A stretch of 23,594 nucleotides of DNA, taken from positions 1-23,594 of the forward strand of contig CAYLJJ010000094.1 of assembly GCA_964384025.1 (NCBI GenBank), read 5' to 3'. Below, piece by piece: positions 23,317 through 23,594 of the stretch (position 1 is its first letter; each line of letters opens with the position of its first letter). The stretch comes from CAYLJJ01 sp964384025 (GTDB lineage: Bacteria > Myxococcota_A > Bradymonadia > UBA7976 > UBA1532). Below the pieces are notes generated by a model. The model worked only from the letters and a program-made list of their open reading frames with translations, was not told the DNA's origin and made no database searches. The position numbers and the translations under genes are program-made.

Positions 23317-23505
23317 TCAGCTCACTCCGCTGGGATCATTGTCCATCTCATCCCCTTCAAGGGGGAGGCTGGCATAGGCTTGATATTCGCTCTGTTGGCC
23401 TTTGATGAGTCTGAAAACGACGACGCCAAAGACCGCGAGAAAGAAAAGCATAGAGGTGATGGCCCAGCCTTGAGCCCCTGTCTCTGTCGCGAGCTGTTGA
23501 AACAT
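23317..23505 (-). CDS. ccoQ: Small membrane protein CcoQ
   Basis: The product is 62 residues with one membrane helix (about 14-33), followed by a short polar tail (FRLIKGQQSEYQAYASLPLE). Size, topology and location immediately before ccoP fit CcoQ/FixQ, the poorly conserved small subunit that stabilises cbb3 oxidase. A strong ribosome site (GGGAGG) precedes the ATG. Sequence alone is too short for certainty; context carries the call. Confidence 0.82.
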   Translation of the reverse strand: MFQQLATETGAQGWAITSMLFFLAVFGVVVFRLIKGQQSEYQAYASLPLEGDEMDNDPSGVS

Positions 23506-23507
23506 CC

Positions 23508-23594
23508 TCAGCCTCCCTCTCTGACCTCAGGTTTGGCTCCAGGAGCAGCCTCGGGCTTGGCTTCAGGAGCAGCCTCGGGCTTGGCTTCAGGAGC
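23508..23594 (-). CDS. C-terminal tail of upstream gene, probably ccoO or a ccoN-O fusion (partial)
   Basis: The last 28 codons and TGA of a gene entering from the right edge are visible. They encode a low-complexity tail of APEAKPEA units ending in KPEVREGG. The stop is 2 bp from the ccoQ ATG. The usual order N-O-Q-P makes ccoO or a fused ccoNO the likely owner, but the tail itself is not diagnostic. Confidence 0.6.
   Translation of the reverse strand, partial: APEAKPEAAPEAKPEAAPGAKPEVREGG
23529..23594. repeat. 24-bp tandem repeat encoding APEAKPEA
   Basis: Bases 23541-23564 and 23565-23588 are identical 24-mers, with a partial third copy running off the edge and a degenerate half unit (APGAKPEV) at 23529-23540. 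The repeat is in frame and codes for an Ala/Pro/Glu/Lys linker. Copy number cannot be known from this window. Confidence 0.85.

Noticed and set aside
23529..23594. CRISPR-like short repeat at the right edge
   Set aside because: The 24-bp copies are contiguous without spacers and keep the reading frame of a protein tail.

Overview
The window looks like a chromosome segment of a Gram-negative, aerobic or microaerobic respiring bacterium. The delta lineage (Myxococcota or Bradymonadales-like) is the best guess. This rests on inference from gene content: an alternative complex III, a cbb3-type oxidase, and a large secreted lipoprotein-like amidohydrolase carrying thrombospondin type-3 and lamin-tail domains. 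No 16S or other phylogenetic marker is present, so the taxonomy is tentative.

Left part (1-8565). A long amidohydrolase gene enters from beyond the left edge on the + strand. It is convergent with two adjacent minus-strand genes for full-length paralogous coiled-coil proteins of unknown function. The convergent junction carries an 85-bp tandem duplication that repeats both stop codons. An AT-rich spacer with a hairpin and repeated GCTCAG motifs follows, then a tRNA-Leu(UAA) and a periplasmic HEAT-repeat protein, both on the minus strand.

Middle (8566-10245). One + strand gene encodes a multi-pass membrane protein with C-terminal TPRs, resembling GT-C/TMTC-type glycosyltransferases. It is divergent from the HEAT gene and convergent with the respiratory operon.

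Right part (10358-23594). A tightly packed minus-strand array reads, in transcription order: an upstream gene tail (probably ccoO or a ccoN-O fusion), ccoQ, ccoP, a 165-bp gap, ccoG, ccoH, ccoI, ccoS, then actA, actB, actC, actD, actE, actF. It combines cbb3 oxidase subunits and assembly factors with the complete quinol:cytochrome c oxidoreductase ACIII. The inferred route is quinol to ActB/ActC, the ActA and ActE hemes, the single heme of CcoP, and the cbb3 oxygen-reducing core. CcoG, CcoH, CcoI and CcoS handle copper delivery and oxidase maturation. The most notable points are the continuous cbb3-ACIII array, the one-heme CcoP, the coiled-coil pair, and the duplicated convergent gene end.
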